Positions 15,529-25,333 of a stretch of 64,000 nt of DNA are shown here, one piece after another. A program made the translations under genes and the position numbers. Source of the DNA: EW11 sp035765635 (GTDB lineage: Bacteria > Verrucomicrobiota > Verrucomicrobiia > Opitutales > Opitutaceae); assembly GCA_035765635.1 (NCBI GenBank), contig DASTWZ010000049.1, forward strand, positions 1 to 64,000, read 5' to 3'. The stretch's first letter is position 1, and each line of letters opens with the position of its first letter. The notes beneath the pieces were generated by a model. That model saw nothing but the letters and a program-made list of their open reading frames with translations. It had not been told where the DNA came from and made no database searches.

Positions 15529-17733
15529 ATGCTTCCCCCGACGATCAACTCGCGCTTGTCTGGTGCCTGGTTGTTGGTGTTCGTCCTCGGCATCGCGTCA
15601 GGCGGAGTCGCTTTCAAGCACGCGCGGGAAAACAAGCTCGCGGACTTGCGAGCCGCGGCGGGCCGCGCCGCCGCGACATTCGAACCCAGCGCCGTCGCGG
15701 CCCTGGAGGGCAAGCCGACCGACGTTGCCTTGCCGCGCTTCGCTGAAGTGCAAAAGAGCCTTCGCCAAATCGCCGCGGCTCAGAGCGGCGTTCATTCCGC
15801 GCATCTCCTCCGGATCGATGCCACCGGCTCGATCGAACGCATCGCCTCGGCTGACGCATTTTCGCCCCAAGCTTTCGAGGTCGCACCTGACGTCCCCGCC
15901 CCTCTCGACAGTCTGCGTGCGCTCCACCGATCGCCCACACCACCAATCGTGGGCGTCGATTTTCCTGTCACCGGACGCGGCGTTTCCTGGGCGGTGAGTT
16001 ACGCCTCGATCGGCGGACCTCATCGCGCTGCGAAGGGCGATGTTTCGGACGTGCTCGCCGTATTCTCGGAAGCGAACGTCCTGCGCGCCCCGTCCTTCGA
16101 CGCCGCGGCCCATGCGGCGGTGTATGCGTGGCTCCTTTTTGGCATCCCGCTGGCCCTCCTCTCGCTGCGGCGAAAACAATCCAGCCACGAAGCCATCGTG
16201 CAAAAACTCGCCGAGGCCGTGGAGCAAAGTCAGTCCGGCATCATGATCGTGCGCCCGGATGGGCGAATCGAATTCGCCAACGCCGGCCTCTGTCGGCAGC
16301 TCCAATACGACGCGCCGGAGTTGATCGGCCGCTCCTGCCGCGAGCTGCAGGACACGCCGAGCCCGAAGACGTTTTTCGATCGCATGCTGGAGGGGACACG
16401 CGACGGACTTTCCTGGGAAGGCGACTGGATCGCTCGGAAAAAAAACGGGACAACGTATTCCGTGCGCAGCGTGATCACGCCGGTCTACAACGCCCGCCGC
16501 GAACATCTCGGGTTCATCGCCGTGGTGACGGACATGACCGCGCAACAACGCGAACAGGCGAAGTTGCTCGAGGCGAAAAACGCCGCCGAAACCGCGGACC
16601 GCGCGAAAGGCCATTTTCTCGCCACGATGAGTCACGAGGTGCGCACGCCGGTGCACGGTATTGTCGGTTTCACTACATTGCTCCTCGAGACGCAGCTCAC
16701 ATCGGAGCAGCGGGACTATGTTCAGACCATCCGCACCAGTGCCAATGCCTTGGTCCAGCTCACCGGAGACATTCTCGATTTCTCGCGCGGCGAATCCGGC
16801 ACGCTTCAACTCGAGTCGATGGCCTGCGATTTGCGCGCGACCATCGAGGACGCGCTCGACATGTTCGCCGGGACCGCCGCGGAAAAACAGCTCGAGCTGC
16901 TGCACCTCGTCGAGCGCGACGTGCCTTCCCAAGTCATTCTCGATGGCGGTCGCGTTCGCCAGGTGCTCGTCAATTTGATCAACAACGCGATCAAGTTCAC
17001 GCCGGGCGGCGAGGTGGAGGTGCGGCTGCGCGTGCTGTCCGGCAAATCCACCTCGATCGCGCCCTTCGATCTTCTGCAGGGCGCCGGACAGATGGTCGCG
17101 GAATTCGATGATGGCAGCCTGACCTTCGAATTTTCTGTGCGCGACACGGGCATCGGCATCGTGCCCGAGGATCGGCCGAAGCTTTTTCAACCGTTCTCGC
17201 AACTCGACACGTCCTCCGTGCGACGCTTCGGCGGAGCCGGTCTCGGCCTGGCCATTTCGCGCAATCTCGTGCGGCTCATGTCAGGCGATATTTGGCTGAC
17301 CAGCGAGCGCGGCAAAGGCACGACATTCACGTTCACCGTGCGCGGCCGTCCGGCGCCGGAGTCGGACGTGACGGTTTCGCCTTTTGCGGACTTGAGCGGA
17401 CTCAAGGTCAGCCTGGTGCAGCTTTCCCCTAACCTCACAAATGAGCTAACGGAAGTGCTGCAAAGCTCGGGCGTGCAGGTCGTCTCGCACTCGATGTTCG
17501 AGATCAATGCAAACGCGACGGACATGGTGATCGTCGAGTGCGCCGCAATCGACGCCGAAGCCGCCGCGAAAGCCCTGCGCGCCAATTGGCGTACCGAGCG
17601 AATGATCGGCTTGGTCAACGTCAACCTCGGTGCCGCCGCGCGCCAAGCCCTGCGCCCGCACTTCGGCAGCCTCTTGAACAAACCCGTCCACCACCGCGCG
17701 CTGCTCGATCTGCTCCTGCGCGTGAAGCGCTGA
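15529..17733 (+). CDS. Membrane PAS-histidine kinase with a degenerate receiver
   Basis: This is a 734-residue sensor kinase. I use the ATG at 15529, since the longer frame opens with TTG. Order of parts: TM1 (about residues 8-28), a periplasmic sensor of about 170 residues, TM2 (about 200-220), a PAS domain (SGIMIVRPDGRIEFANAGLC), HisKA with phospho-acceptor His369 in MSHEVRTP, and HATPase (N box LVNLINNAIKFTPGG, G1 DTGIGI, F box FQPFSQLD, G2 GGAGLGLAIS). The last 110 residues look like a receiver fold, but the Asp position reads DMVIVEC, so phosphotransfer is unlikely. No response regulator lies next to it. Confidence 0.88.
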   Translation: MLPPTINSRLSGAWLLVFVLGIASGGVAFKHARENKLADLRAAAGRAAATFEPSAVAALEGKPTDVALPRFAEVQKSLRQIAAAQSGVHSAHLLRIDATGSIERIASADAFSPQAFEVAPDVPAPLDSLRALHRSPTPPIVGVDFPVTGRGVSWAVSYASIGGPHRAAKGDVSDVLAVFSEANVLRAPSFDAAAHAAVYAWLLFGIPLALLSLRRKQSSHEAIVQKLAEAVEQSQSGIMIVRPDGRIEFANAGLCRQLQYDAPELIGRSCRELQDTPSPKTFFDRMLEGTRDGLSWEGDWIARKKNGTTYSVRSVITPVYNARREHLGFIAVVTDMTAQQREQAKLLEAKNAAETADRAKGHFLATMSHEVRTPVHGIVGFTTLLLETQLTSEQRDYVQTIRTSANALVQLTGDILDFSRGESGTLQLESMACDLRATIEDALDMFAGTAAEKQLELLHLVERDVPSQVILDGGRVRQVLVNLINNAIKFTPGGEVEVRLRVLSGKSTSIAPFDLLQGAGQMVAEFDDGSLTFEFSVRDTGIGIVPEDRPKLFQPFSQLDTSSVRRFGGAGLGLAISRNLVRLMSGDIWLTSERGKGTTFTFTVRGRPAPESDVTVSPFADLSGLKVSLVQLSPNLTNELTEVLQSSGVQVVSHSMFEINANATDMVIVECAAIDAEAAAKALRANWRTERMIGLVNVNLGAAARQALRPHFGSLLNKPVHHRALLDLLLRVKR

Positions 17734-17760
17734 TTTTTTTAGCCGCGAAGAGGAGTTTTT

Positions 17761-18012
17761 TTTAGCCGCAAAGAGGCACAAAATGCGCAAGAGTGTTTTT
17801 GGTTTTCGGAGGGATTCGGTCACGGGATTCCCGCCAATATTCTGGAAGATTTGGGCTCCAAACCGGCGGATCTGTTGAGCTGAGACGCCGGGAATCCGAA
17901 GGTTTGAATTCCAAACAAAATTCCCAGTCCATATCTTGGCCTAGGATGTCTGAGTGCCTCCGAAAACCTAGACCCTTCTTGTGTATTCTGCGCCTCCTTG
18001 CGGCTAAAAAAA
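17761..18012. repeat. GCAAAGAGG palindromic repeat, copy 1
   Basis: The element starts TTTAGCCGCAAAGAGGCACA and AAATGCGCAAGAG, and ends with the inverted form GCGCCTCCTTGCGGCTAAAA. The interior contains GGGCTCCAAACCG and TTCCAAAC, words also found inside the copies at 30981-31251, 38968 and 46855. I see no gene between 17734 and 18057. Confidence 0.8.
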
Positions 18013-18057
18013 TAACCTCAAATACGCCTCAAGCCCACGCCTTTTCGCGGCCCCGGC

Positions 18058-19545
18058 TCAGATGCGGTCGTTCAGCGCTTGTTCGATCTGGCCGCAGGCG
18101 ACTTTGAGAACCTCGAGGCGGGCGAAGCGTTTGTCGTTCGCGGGAATCAGATGCCAGGGACAGCCGCGTTCCGTAAGCGCGAGCATGTCGCCCACGGCGA
18201 CTTCGTAGGCATCCCATTTGGCGCGATTGCGCCAATCCTCGTCATTGATCTTGTGGCGCTTGTACGGCGTTTTCTCCCGCGCGCGAAAACGCTTCAGCTG
18301 CTCCTCCTTCGTGATCTGTAACCACAATTTCACTACAATGGTGCCGTGCTTCGTCAGCTGTTCCTCGAAGTCATTGATTTCTGAATACGCACGCTGCCAT
18401 TCGTCCGGCCGCGCGAAGTTTTCCACGCGCTCCACCAGAATGCGTCCGTACCAGGAGCGATCGAATATCGCCGCGATGCCGTCCCGCGGAATCTGTCGCC
18501 AGAAACGCCAGAGATAATGATGCGCCTTTTCCTCGTCCGTCGGTTTTCCCACCGGAATCACCCGGAAGTCGCGCGCATCGATCGCGCTGGTTAACCTCCG
18601 AATTGCGCCACCTTTCCCCGCCGCGTCCCAGCCCTCGAAAACAAAAATGATCGAGCGCCTCGTCTGAAAAGCCTCCTGCGTCAGCCGGTGCAGTTTGCCG
18701 AGCCATTTCTCGCGGCGCACATCGTATTCGCCCTCCGAGAGGCTCTGATCGAGAGGCAGTTTCCGCAGCCGGCGCAAGCCGCTCGCGCGCAGCGGCCGAA
18801 CTTTGGCCGTGGCACGTTTGCGCCGGCGGGTCGCTTTCAATTTGGCGAGGTGCGCGCGAAAACGTTCCACCAAAAGTTCCGCCACCGCCAGGTCACGCGA
18901 GCGCTCCTGCGCCGCATCGATCTCGGTCCAGCGCGCATCGGGCTGATTTGTCCGCGTCCGCAACTCCTCGGCGAACCGATTCAACCGATCGTAATGTCGG
19001 TGTTGTTTCCAATGGTCCGCCGTCACGCGCCACGCTGTGTCTTCATCGTCCTCGAGTTCGCGCAGCCGCTCCTGCTGATTCGATTTCGAGAGGTGCAGCC
19101 AGACTTTGACGATCAACGTCCCGTCTGCGCTGAGCAATTTTTCGAAGTGCCGGATGTTCGCGAGCTCGCTTTCGAAGTGTTCCTGCGCGCGCTCGCCGTG
19201 CGCTTCGCTGCGAAGCGCTTCCGTGTACCACGATTCGGCGTAAATGCCGATGCGCCCGGCGCTCGGCAGCGTGCGCCAGAAACGCCACATCCAGGGACGC
19301 TCGCGTTCCTCGTCGGTCGGTTTGTTGAACGCGATGGTTTCGACGCCGCGCGGATCGAGCCAGCCGCTCAGGGTGTTGATCACGTCTCCGCGACCCGCGC
19401 CCTCCACGCCGGCGAGCACGAGCAGCACGGTGAAGCCGCATTCCTTCAACTGAACCTGCAGCTGCACCAATTCCTCGCGCAACCGGGGCAAGCGCGCTTC
19501 GTAGACTTTTTTTGAAACGTGTGGGGTGGACGGCCGCGTCGCCAT
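18058..19545 (-). CDS. pap: Polyphosphate:AMP phosphotransferase (two fused PPK2 domains)
   Basis: PAP makes ADP from AMP using polyphosphate. The 495-residue protein holds two tandem PPK2 domains. In the N-terminal one the P-loop is VLAGVEGAGRGDVINTL, with Arg in place of the Walker Lys. In the C-terminal one it is VFEGWDAAGKGGAIRRL, fully canonical and followed by the lid motif RSWYGRILVERVE. This pattern, an inactive N-half and an active C-half, is that of class II PPK2 enzymes. I start at ATG 19545 (MATRPS), since the longer frame opens with TTG. Confidence 0.9.
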   Translation of the reverse strand: MATRPSTPHVSKKVYEARLPRLREELVQLQVQLKECGFTVLLVLAGVEGAGRGDVINTLSGWLDPRGVETIAFNKPTDEERERPWMWRFWRTLPSAGRIGIYAESWYTEALRSEAHGERAQEHFESELANIRHFEKLLSADGTLIVKVWLHLSKSNQQERLRELEDDEDTAWRVTADHWKQHRHYDRLNRFAEELRTRTNQPDARWTEIDAAQERSRDLAVAELLVERFRAHLAKLKATRRRKRATAKVRPLRASGLRRLRKLPLDQSLSEGEYDVRREKWLGKLHRLTQEAFQTRRSIIFVFEGWDAAGKGGAIRRLTSAIDARDFRVIPVGKPTDEEKAHHYLWRFWRQIPRDGIAAIFDRSWYGRILVERVENFARPDEWQRAYSEINDFEEQLTKHGTIVVKLWLQITKEEQLKRFRAREKTPYKRHKINDEDWRNRAKWDAYEVAVGDMLALTERGCPWHLIPANDKRFARLEVLKVACGQIEQALNDRI

Positions 19546-19651
19546 GCGTGCCTCACTGTGCCGCTCGATCAAGCGCTGTCCAGAGCGGCGAGAATTTCAG
19601 GCCCGCCTCGTGTGTGACAAAACGGTGTCGGTCCGCGACCGCCTCCTCGAA

Positions 19652-20938
19652 CTATCCGTTGGGCAGAGTCAGCGACGGCGTGAAACGATTCGGCGCAGGA
19701 CGCCGGGTCGAGACCATCCCGTTTGGATTTACGGTGATCGCCGCGCCGCGCTGTGCGTCGTCGAGCCAGCGCATGTTCGAGCGCATGTAGGCGTCGGCCG
19801 CCTCCTGGCCGAGTGTTGTGCGCAGCTGATTGCGCGTTTGCGTCACGAGATTGTTCAACGCTGCGCGCCGCTGGTCATCATTCATCGTCGGGTCGCTCGT
19901 GATGCGTTGCGCGCTCGCGATGGTTTGGTCGCGCGTGGTGAACGCCTGATCGACCGCGGTCGTCGGCAAATTGAAGCGCCGGGCCGCGGCGTTCAACGCC
20001 TGGTAGTCCGGATTGTGACTCCGCATGTATTCGTTGTAGCGCTCGTCTCCGAGCGCGGCACGGATCTGGTCATTCATCGCCTGTTGCGCGTCGCTGAACG
20101 ATTGCCCGTTCACGGGCGTCCCGGTCCCGCTTGCTTTGGCTCGATCGTCGAGCGCTTTTTGCGCCGCATAGATCGCTTTGTATTCGGCTTCGGTCGCGTC
20201 GAAATTGCGCAGCTCTCCGCGCACGCGATTCGCGGTCGGCGACGTGCGGAGTTCATACTCCTGCATTTCCTCGGGCGTGAGGAGCGCGGCAATGTCCTTG
20301 CGCCGCTCGCTCTCGATATACGCCATTTTCTCGTCATCGGCCGGAACGCGGAAGCCATTCGTTTCGAGCATGAGCTTGTTCCGCAACTCATCGTAGTCGG
20401 CGTCGAGCGAACGAAGCTTCGCCGCTTTTTCGGCGCCGAGAAAACTGTAGCGATTTTGCCGCGCATCGAGCGGGTCGGGTCCGAGCAAGGCTTCGAGTTC
20501 GCGATCGGCTTGGTGCGTCGCGTTGAAGAATTGTTCGCGCTGTTGCGCCGTCAGATTTGCGAAAGAAAACATGCCAGGCTGCATGCTGAGATAGGAGTTC
20601 CCGGAATGCTGGGCCGTTGAGAAACTTTTCTGCAGGTTGAGCACGGGCCGATAGACGATCGCGCGCACCATCGACCGCACGACATCGTCGGCAAAACCGA
20701 GAGCGCGCAACTGATCGCGCACGGCCGCTGGGTCGTTGTTTTTGAGCGCCGTGGTCAGCTTCGTCACCGCGGCGGCATGCGCCTGTTCCTCAGGCGTCAG
20801 CGCTATGGGCTTGGGTTGATTTGTTTCGACGTGCGCGGCGGTCGCGCTGGCCGATTGTTTTTGTTGATAAAGCAGAGTCGCAGCCAGGGCGATGTTGGCG
20901 AAAAGCGAGACGACGCAGATGAGGCGCAGGAGTTTCAT
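19652..20938 (-). CDS. Secreted or membrane-anchored helical protein, unknown function
   Basis: I do not recognise a named family. From ATG 20938 (MKLLRLICVVSLFANIALAA) the protein is 428 residues, with an N-terminal membrane or signal segment. The rest is a long, mostly helical, hydrophilic region rich in Ala, Gln and Arg, with repeated stretches such as LTPEEMQEYELRTSPTANRV, ALGDERYNEYMRSHNPDYQ and TLGQEAADAYMRSNMRW. The two YMRSxxxxY/W motifs suggest an internal duplication. LTPEExxxYE resembles motifs of secreted proteins common in Verrucomicrobia. It lies 106 bp upstream of pap on the same strand. Confidence 0.75.
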   Translation of the reverse strand: MKLLRLICVVSLFANIALAATLLYQQKQSASATAAHVETNQPKPIALTPEEQAHAAAVTKLTTALKNNDPAAVRDQLRALGFADDVVRSMVRAIVYRPVLNLQKSFSTAQHSGNSYLSMQPGMFSFANLTAQQREQFFNATHQADRELEALLGPDPLDARQNRYSFLGAEKAAKLRSLDADYDELRNKLMLETNGFRVPADDEKMAYIESERRKDIAALLTPEEMQEYELRTSPTANRVRGELRNFDATEAEYKAIYAAQKALDDRAKASGTGTPVNGQSFSDAQQAMNDQIRAALGDERYNEYMRSHNPDYQALNAAARRFNLPTTAVDQAFTTRDQTIASAQRITSDPTMNDDQRRAALNNLVTQTRNQLRTTLGQEAADAYMRSNMRWLDDAQRGAAITVNPNGMVSTRRPAPNRFTPSLTLPNG

Positions 20939-21157
20939 CGGGGTGGAATGCGCAGGATGAAAGTGACGTTTCGCGCGGGAGTCCACGCCGGGTTTCCAAA
21001 CGCCACCGTCTCATGCGAAAGAAAACGCGGCGGAGGGAATCGGTCGAAAAACACGAAATAGATACAGCGTATTCCGTGGAAAATTTGTGCGATTGGATTT
21101 CGTGCGTTTGATGTGACGCGTGGGCAATCAACTTCCCCGCGCACAACTTACGAACGA

Positions 21158-22132
21158 ATGATCACGGTGAGTCCGAGTCGGCGGCGGCAGGCGCTAATGA
21201 TGCTCGTTTTGGCCACCCTTTTTTGGGGGCTGAGTTTCCCGTTGATCAAAGCCACGGCGCTGACGCACCAGCGGCTGTTGCCGGCGGACTCGACATGGTT
21301 TGTCACCGCTTGGTCGGTCGGACCGCGCTTCCTCATCGCCGCGGTGTTGATGCTGATTTTTCAGGGAAAGCTGCTGCCCACGATGGTCTGGTCCGAATGG
21401 AAACAGGGCCTGGGGCTGGGCCTGTTTGCCGCTACTGGGATGCTCTTTCAGACCGACGGGCTGCAATTCACCGCGGCGTCGACCTCAGCTTTCCTCACGC
21501 AATTTTATGCGATCTTGATCCCGATCTTCGTCGCGATGAAAGCGCGCCGCCTGCCGCCCTGGACGGTGTGGTTGAGCTCTTCCCTCGTCCTGGTCGGGGT
21601 GGCGGTCCTTGGTCATTTCAATGTGCGCACGCTGCGATTTGGCCGCGGCGAGTTCGAGACCCTGGTCAGCTCGGTTTTCTTCATGGGTCAGATTCTTTGG
21701 CTGGAGCGAAAACAATTTTCGGGAAATCGAATGCTGCCGGTGACGCTGGTCATGTTTGCCGTCGAGGCGGTGTTCTTCCTGGTCTTCGGATTTTTCACCG
21801 CGGCGCAGCCGGGCGATTTGCTCGCCACGTGGCAGTCTCCGCCGTGGCTCATTTCGACGGTTATACTCTCGCTGGCCTGCACCATGACGCCGCTGCTCAT
21901 CATGAATATTTTTCAGCCGCGCATCACCGCGACCGAAGCGGGATTGATCTACTGCGTGGAGCCGATCTTTGGCTCAACCTTCGCGTTATTCTTGCCCGCG
22001 TTGTTGTCTGCCTGGTGCCAGGTCCAGTACGCCAACGAAACGCCGACGGCGAATCTCCTGATCGGCGGCGGCTTGATCACCACCGCCAACGTCATCATCC
22101 AGCTCAAACCACTCCCGCCGGACCCGGTTTGA
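21158..22132 (+). CDS. EamA/DMT-family transporter
   Basis: This inner-membrane protein of the drug/metabolite transporter superfamily has 324 residues from ATG 21158, with about ten hydrophobic helices in two EamA repeats. The first repeat opens LVLATLFWGLSFPLIKATAL, and TAASTSAFLTQFYAILIPIF is the typical helix 3-4 region. The second repeat has FMGQILWLERKQFSGNRMLP and AGLIYCVEPIFGSTFALFLP. The substrate cannot be inferred. The GTG at 21113 would add 15 residues without family support. Confidence 0.85.
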   Translation: MITVSPSRRRQALMMLVLATLFWGLSFPLIKATALTHQRLLPADSTWFVTAWSVGPRFLIAAVLMLIFQGKLLPTMVWSEWKQGLGLGLFAATGMLFQTDGLQFTAASTSAFLTQFYAILIPIFVAMKARRLPPWTVWLSSSLVLVGVAVLGHFNVRTLRFGRGEFETLVSSVFFMGQILWLERKQFSGNRMLPVTLVMFAVEAVFFLVFGFFTAAQPGDLLATWQSPPWLISTVILSLACTMTPLLIMNIFQPRITATEAGLIYCVEPIFGSTFALFLPALLSAWCQVQYANETPTANLLIGGGLITTANVIIQLKPLPPDPV

Positions 22133-22448
22133 AAGGCGAAGGCTGAAGGAAGGCGAAGGCTGAAGGCTGAAGGAAGGCCCAAACAACTGGAACGGGCTCA
22201 GTGGGTGGATGAAGACCCAAACTGCTGGAACAGGCTCAGGAGGTAGGGCGAAGCCTCCAGGCGAGCCGTGACCGTGTGACCTAACCTCCAAGTTGAGCCA
22301 CGCCAAACGCGGCTCATCCTGAGGCCTCGCCCTACCCACTGAGGTTGGCCAGGTGCCTATTCATCGTTCTGCATTCCGCAGAATGCTCGGCTTTGTTTCG
22401 TGTCCCTTCGTGTGATTCGTGGGCAACAAAACAAAACCGTCGCCGGCA
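22133..22448. repeat. Composite intergenic repeats
   Basis: This stretch holds no gene. 22135-22178 is a tandem array of GGCGAAGGCTGAAGGAA-like units. 22178-22240 contains two imperfect direct copies of CCCAAAC-N5-GAAC-N-GGCTCAG. 22241-22340 is a palindromic element starting AGGTAGGGCG and ending CGCCCTACC, with the central CTAACCTCCAAGTTGAGCCA; a second copy is at 39216-39318. Both are followed by TTCAT-N-GTTCTGCATTC-like ends. 22396-22424 is a half copy of the CACGAA family. Confidence 0.7.
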
Positions 22449-23411
22449 CTACTTGCGCTTGGCGGCGATGACCTGCTCAAGCTTCAGGATGTCTGCGGCG
22501 AAGGTGCGGATGCCTTCGGCGGTTTTTTCCGTGGCCATGGCATCTTCGTTCAGCGCGAGACGGAACGCCTTCTCGTCGAAATGCACCTGCTTCAAATTCA
22601 ATGAAGACGCATTCTTCGGATCGAGCTTCCGCACGATCGGCTCGTTCGAGCTCTTGAGTTCGCCGAGCAGCGAGGGCGAGATCGTGAGCAGATCGCAACC
22701 GGCGAGCTCGAGGATCTCGCCCTTGTTGCGGAAACTCGCGCCCATCACCTCCGTGGCGTAGCCGAATTTCTTGTAGTAGTTGTAGATTTCCGTGACGGAT
22801 TTCACGCCCGGATCCTCGGCGCCGACGTAATCCTTGCCGGTGCTCTTCTTGTACCAATCGAGAATGCGGCCGACGAACGGGGAGATGAGCTTCACGCCCG
22901 CGTCTGCGCACGCCACCGCCTGCGGGAACGAGAAGAGCAGCGTGAGATTGCAGTTGATGCCTTCCTTCTGAAGGCGCTCTGCGGCTCGGATGCCTTCCCA
23001 GGTGGACGCGACCTTGATCAGCACGCGTTCGCGAGCGATGCCGGCTTTTTGGTAGAGGGAAATGACTTCGCGGGCTTTCGCGATCGTGCCCTCCGTGTCG
23101 AACGACAGACGCGCGTCGACTTCCGTGGAGACGCGACCGGGAACCACCTTGAGAATCTCGACGCCAAACGCGACGAGCAGTCGATCGATCACATGGCCAA
23201 CCGATTCGGAGGAAGGCGAATCTTTGACCGCGGCGTCGACGAGGTGGGCGTAGCCGGGCATGCCCGCGGCTTTGAGAATAAGGCTGGGATTCGTCGTCGC
23301 ATCGCGCGGCGTGAATTCCTTGAGCGTGTTGAAGTCACCCGTGTCGGCGACGACGGTGGTGAACTTTTTGAGCTGATCGAGTTGGGAGGTCTGAGTGTCC
23401 GTTGCGAGCAT
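22449..23411 (-). CDS. tal: Transaldolase
   Basis: Transaldolase belongs to the non-oxidative pentose phosphate pathway and transfers a dihydroxyacetone unit via a Schiff base. The 320-residue protein matches the TalB type over its length: DQLKKFTTVVADTGDF, PRDATTNPSLILKAA, RVSTEVDARLSFDT, the active-site Lys in RVLIKVASTWEGIRAAE, and NLTLLFSFPQAVACADAGV. It appears monocistronic, with repeats downstream. Confidence 0.95.
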   Translation of the reverse strand: MLATDTQTSQLDQLKKFTTVVADTGDFNTLKEFTPRDATTNPSLILKAAGMPGYAHLVDAAVKDSPSSESVGHVIDRLLVAFGVEILKVVPGRVSTEVDARLSFDTEGTIAKAREVISLYQKAGIARERVLIKVASTWEGIRAAERLQKEGINCNLTLLFSFPQAVACADAGVKLISPFVGRILDWYKKSTGKDYVGAEDPGVKSVTEIYNYYKKFGYATEVMGASFRNKGEILELAGCDLLTISPSLLGELKSSNEPIVRKLDPKNASSLNLKQVHFDEKAFRLALNEDAMATEKTAEGIRTFAADILKLEQVIAAKRK

Positions 23412-23447
23412 GATGCGATAACGTTGAGACTGCGGTTGGAGAAAGAG

Positions 23448-24878
23448 TTAGTTTATCTTGGCGCCGGGTTGGCGCAAACGGTTTTGCAGCCAGCGAAGGC
23501 CGCCCGCCTCGTCGTTGAATGCGCCGTCGAGCTGAGCTTCGAACGCTTCGTTCAGCACAGGTTTGAACGCCGGGCCTGGCTTCAACCCGAACTGGAGCAG
23601 GTGGCGTCCGAGAATGATCGGCTTCGGGGCACGGCTGTCGATTTCGAGTTTGTTCGCATGCTGGCGCAGGCGCTCGATCCGTTGCAGTGTCTCTTCGGAA
23701 TGCAGCGGAGGCCGGCCGTCGTGATCGGCCCGCATCACGAGGCAGAGCTCGTCGATGGAGGCGGGCGCGAGCCGACGCGCGAGGCGCCGCACCGCCGTAT
23801 CCGTGAAATCACTACTGCTGCCGCCCTGGTGATGCGCGAGATGGTTGGTGACCAGCGGCCGCACGCGTTCGATCAGATCGTGCGGCGAACCAATTCGCCG
23901 CAGAAACGTCTCGGCCAGCGGCGCGCCAGCGGCTTCGTGGCCGGGGCTGAGCCAGCGCATTTGTCCGCGGCGCTCGCCGTAAACCGTCGTGGTGGCTTTG
24001 CCGAAATCGTGAGCGAGCACGGCGAAACTCAGCAGCCGGCGCTCGCCCGCGTCGGCTTTTTTCCATTCGGACAATTTGACCAGCGCATCGAGACAATGGC
24101 CCGTGTGGGTGAACACGTCGCCTTCGGGGTGCCACTCCGCATCCTGTAGTGTTCCTTTCAATACAGCGATCTCCGGAAAATGCCGCAGCCAATCCGTTTC
24201 ATCGAGCACGGCCAGCCCGCGGGAGGGCTTCACGGCTTTTTCCGCCCACTTGGCCCACTCGCCCCAGACGCGTTCGACCGGCAACTCGGCGTACGTATTC
24301 GAAATGCTGCGACACAGCGCCGCTGTTTCCGGCGCCACGGTGAAGTCGAAGCGCGCGGCGAATTGAAAGGCGCGCAGAACGCGCAGCGGATCCTCGACGA
24401 AGGCCGCGCTCGTGTGGCGCAGGATGCCGGCCTCCAAATCGCGTTGGCCGCCGTGCGGATCGATCAGCGCCTCGTCGAACGGATCGTAGGCGATCGCGTT
24501 GATCGTGAAATCGCGCCGCGCCGCGGCCTCAGCCTCGCTCAGACTCGGCTCCGGCTCGACGGCGAAACCACGGTGGCCAGCGCCCGTCTTCGATTCGCGC
24601 CGCGGCAGGCTGAAATCGTATTCCGTGCCGGCGACGCGCAACTTGATCACGCCGAAGCTGCGCCCGACGATGTCCGTGCTGCCGAAAGGCGAAAGCGCGC
24701 GGTGTAGTTGTTCGAAGGATACGCCCGGTACTTCCACGTCGAAGTCCTTCGGACGATCTCCGAGCAGCCAGTCCCGCACACAGCCGCCGACGAGGCGGGG
24801 GCGCCCGATCGCGCGAAGCGCGCGCAGCACCTCGAGCAGGGCAGGGGGGACCTCGAGGTTGCCGGCCGGCCGGGTCAT
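23448..24878 (-). CDS. CCA tRNA nucleotidyltransferase / poly(A) polymerase family
   Basis: This class II nucleotidyltransferase is probably the CCA-adding enzyme. From ATG 24878 the protein is 476 residues. The head has GRPRLVGGCVRDWLLGDRPK with DFDVEVPG (catalytic DxD), RDFTINAIAYDPF, and DPHGGQRDLEAGILRHTSAA with FVEDPLRVLRAFQFAARF. A metal-dependent HD region follows (HTGHCLDALVKLSEW, LAHDFGKATTTVYG). The HD domain and length resemble the enterobacterial Cca layout. Its ATG overlaps the stop of the DUF423 gene (ATGA), so they form a two-gene operon. The encoded CCA of tRNA-Glu here suggests repair rather than essential addition for that tRNA. Confidence 0.88.
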   Translation of the reverse strand: MTRPAGNLEVPPALLEVLRALRAIGRPRLVGGCVRDWLLGDRPKDFDVEVPGVSFEQLHRALSPFGSTDIVGRSFGVIKLRVAGTEYDFSLPRRESKTGAGHRGFAVEPEPSLSEAEAAARRDFTINAIAYDPFDEALIDPHGGQRDLEAGILRHTSAAFVEDPLRVLRAFQFAARFDFTVAPETAALCRSISNTYAELPVERVWGEWAKWAEKAVKPSRGLAVLDETDWLRHFPEIAVLKGTLQDAEWHPEGDVFTHTGHCLDALVKLSEWKKADAGERRLLSFAVLAHDFGKATTTVYGERRGQMRWLSPGHEAAGAPLAETFLRRIGSPHDLIERVRPLVTNHLAHHQGGSSSDFTDTAVRRLARRLAPASIDELCLVMRADHDGRPPLHSEETLQRIERLRQHANKLEIDSRAPKPIILGRHLLQFGLKPGPAFKPVLNEAFEAQLDGAFNDEAGGLRWLQNRLRQPGAKIN

Positions 24879-25276
24879 TCTGCGAGCGAACTCATCCGGT
24901 TTCGCCCGTGGAGTCCGACAAACAGCCAGCCAGCCAAAAAACTCAGACCGCCAAAAGGCGTGATGAAGCCGGTCCACCGTGGACCGCCGAGCGCCAGCGC
25001 ATAGAGCGAGCCGGAGAACAACAGTATCCCAAAGAGCCAGGCGCCCACCGCCCGACCGAGCCAGGGGCTGCCCGCGCGTGACTCATTTGCCAAAGTTAGG
25101 GACGCGGCGAAAATCGCGACTGCGTGGACCAGATGGTAGAGCACCGCCTTGTCCCAAACAGACGTCATGGCCGCGGCTGCCAGCCGCTCTTTCAGGGCAT
25201 GCGCGCCGAAAGCGCCCAAGGCGACGGCCGTGAATCCGGCCAGCGCGGAAAAAATGAAGGCGGAGCGAGAGCTCAT
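24875..25276 (-). CDS. DUF423 small membrane protein
   Basis: This 133-residue inner-membrane protein has four predicted helices. FSALAGFTAVALGAFGAHAL near the N-terminus, YHLVHAVAIFAASL in the middle and LFSGSLYALALGGPRW with ITPFGGLSFLAGW are the DUF423 (YgdD) signatures. The function of the family is unknown. It is co-transcribed with the CCA-adding enzyme. Confidence 0.88.
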   Translation of the reverse strand: MSSRSAFIFSALAGFTAVALGAFGAHALKERLAAAAMTSVWDKAVLYHLVHAVAIFAASLTLANESRAGSPWLGRAVGAWLFGILLFSGSLYALALGGPRWTGFITPFGGLSFLAGWLFVGLHGRNRMSSLAE

Positions 25277-25333
25277 GCAGAAAGGCTTTGCCGGAACGGT
25301 GCGTGCCTTTTTCGGTCAGGGAAAGCCTACGCT

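Noticed and set aside
23049..24149. 366-residue plus-strand frame opposite transaldolase and the CCA enzyme
   Set aside because: It spans two well-supported minus-strand genes and their gap; shadow composition.
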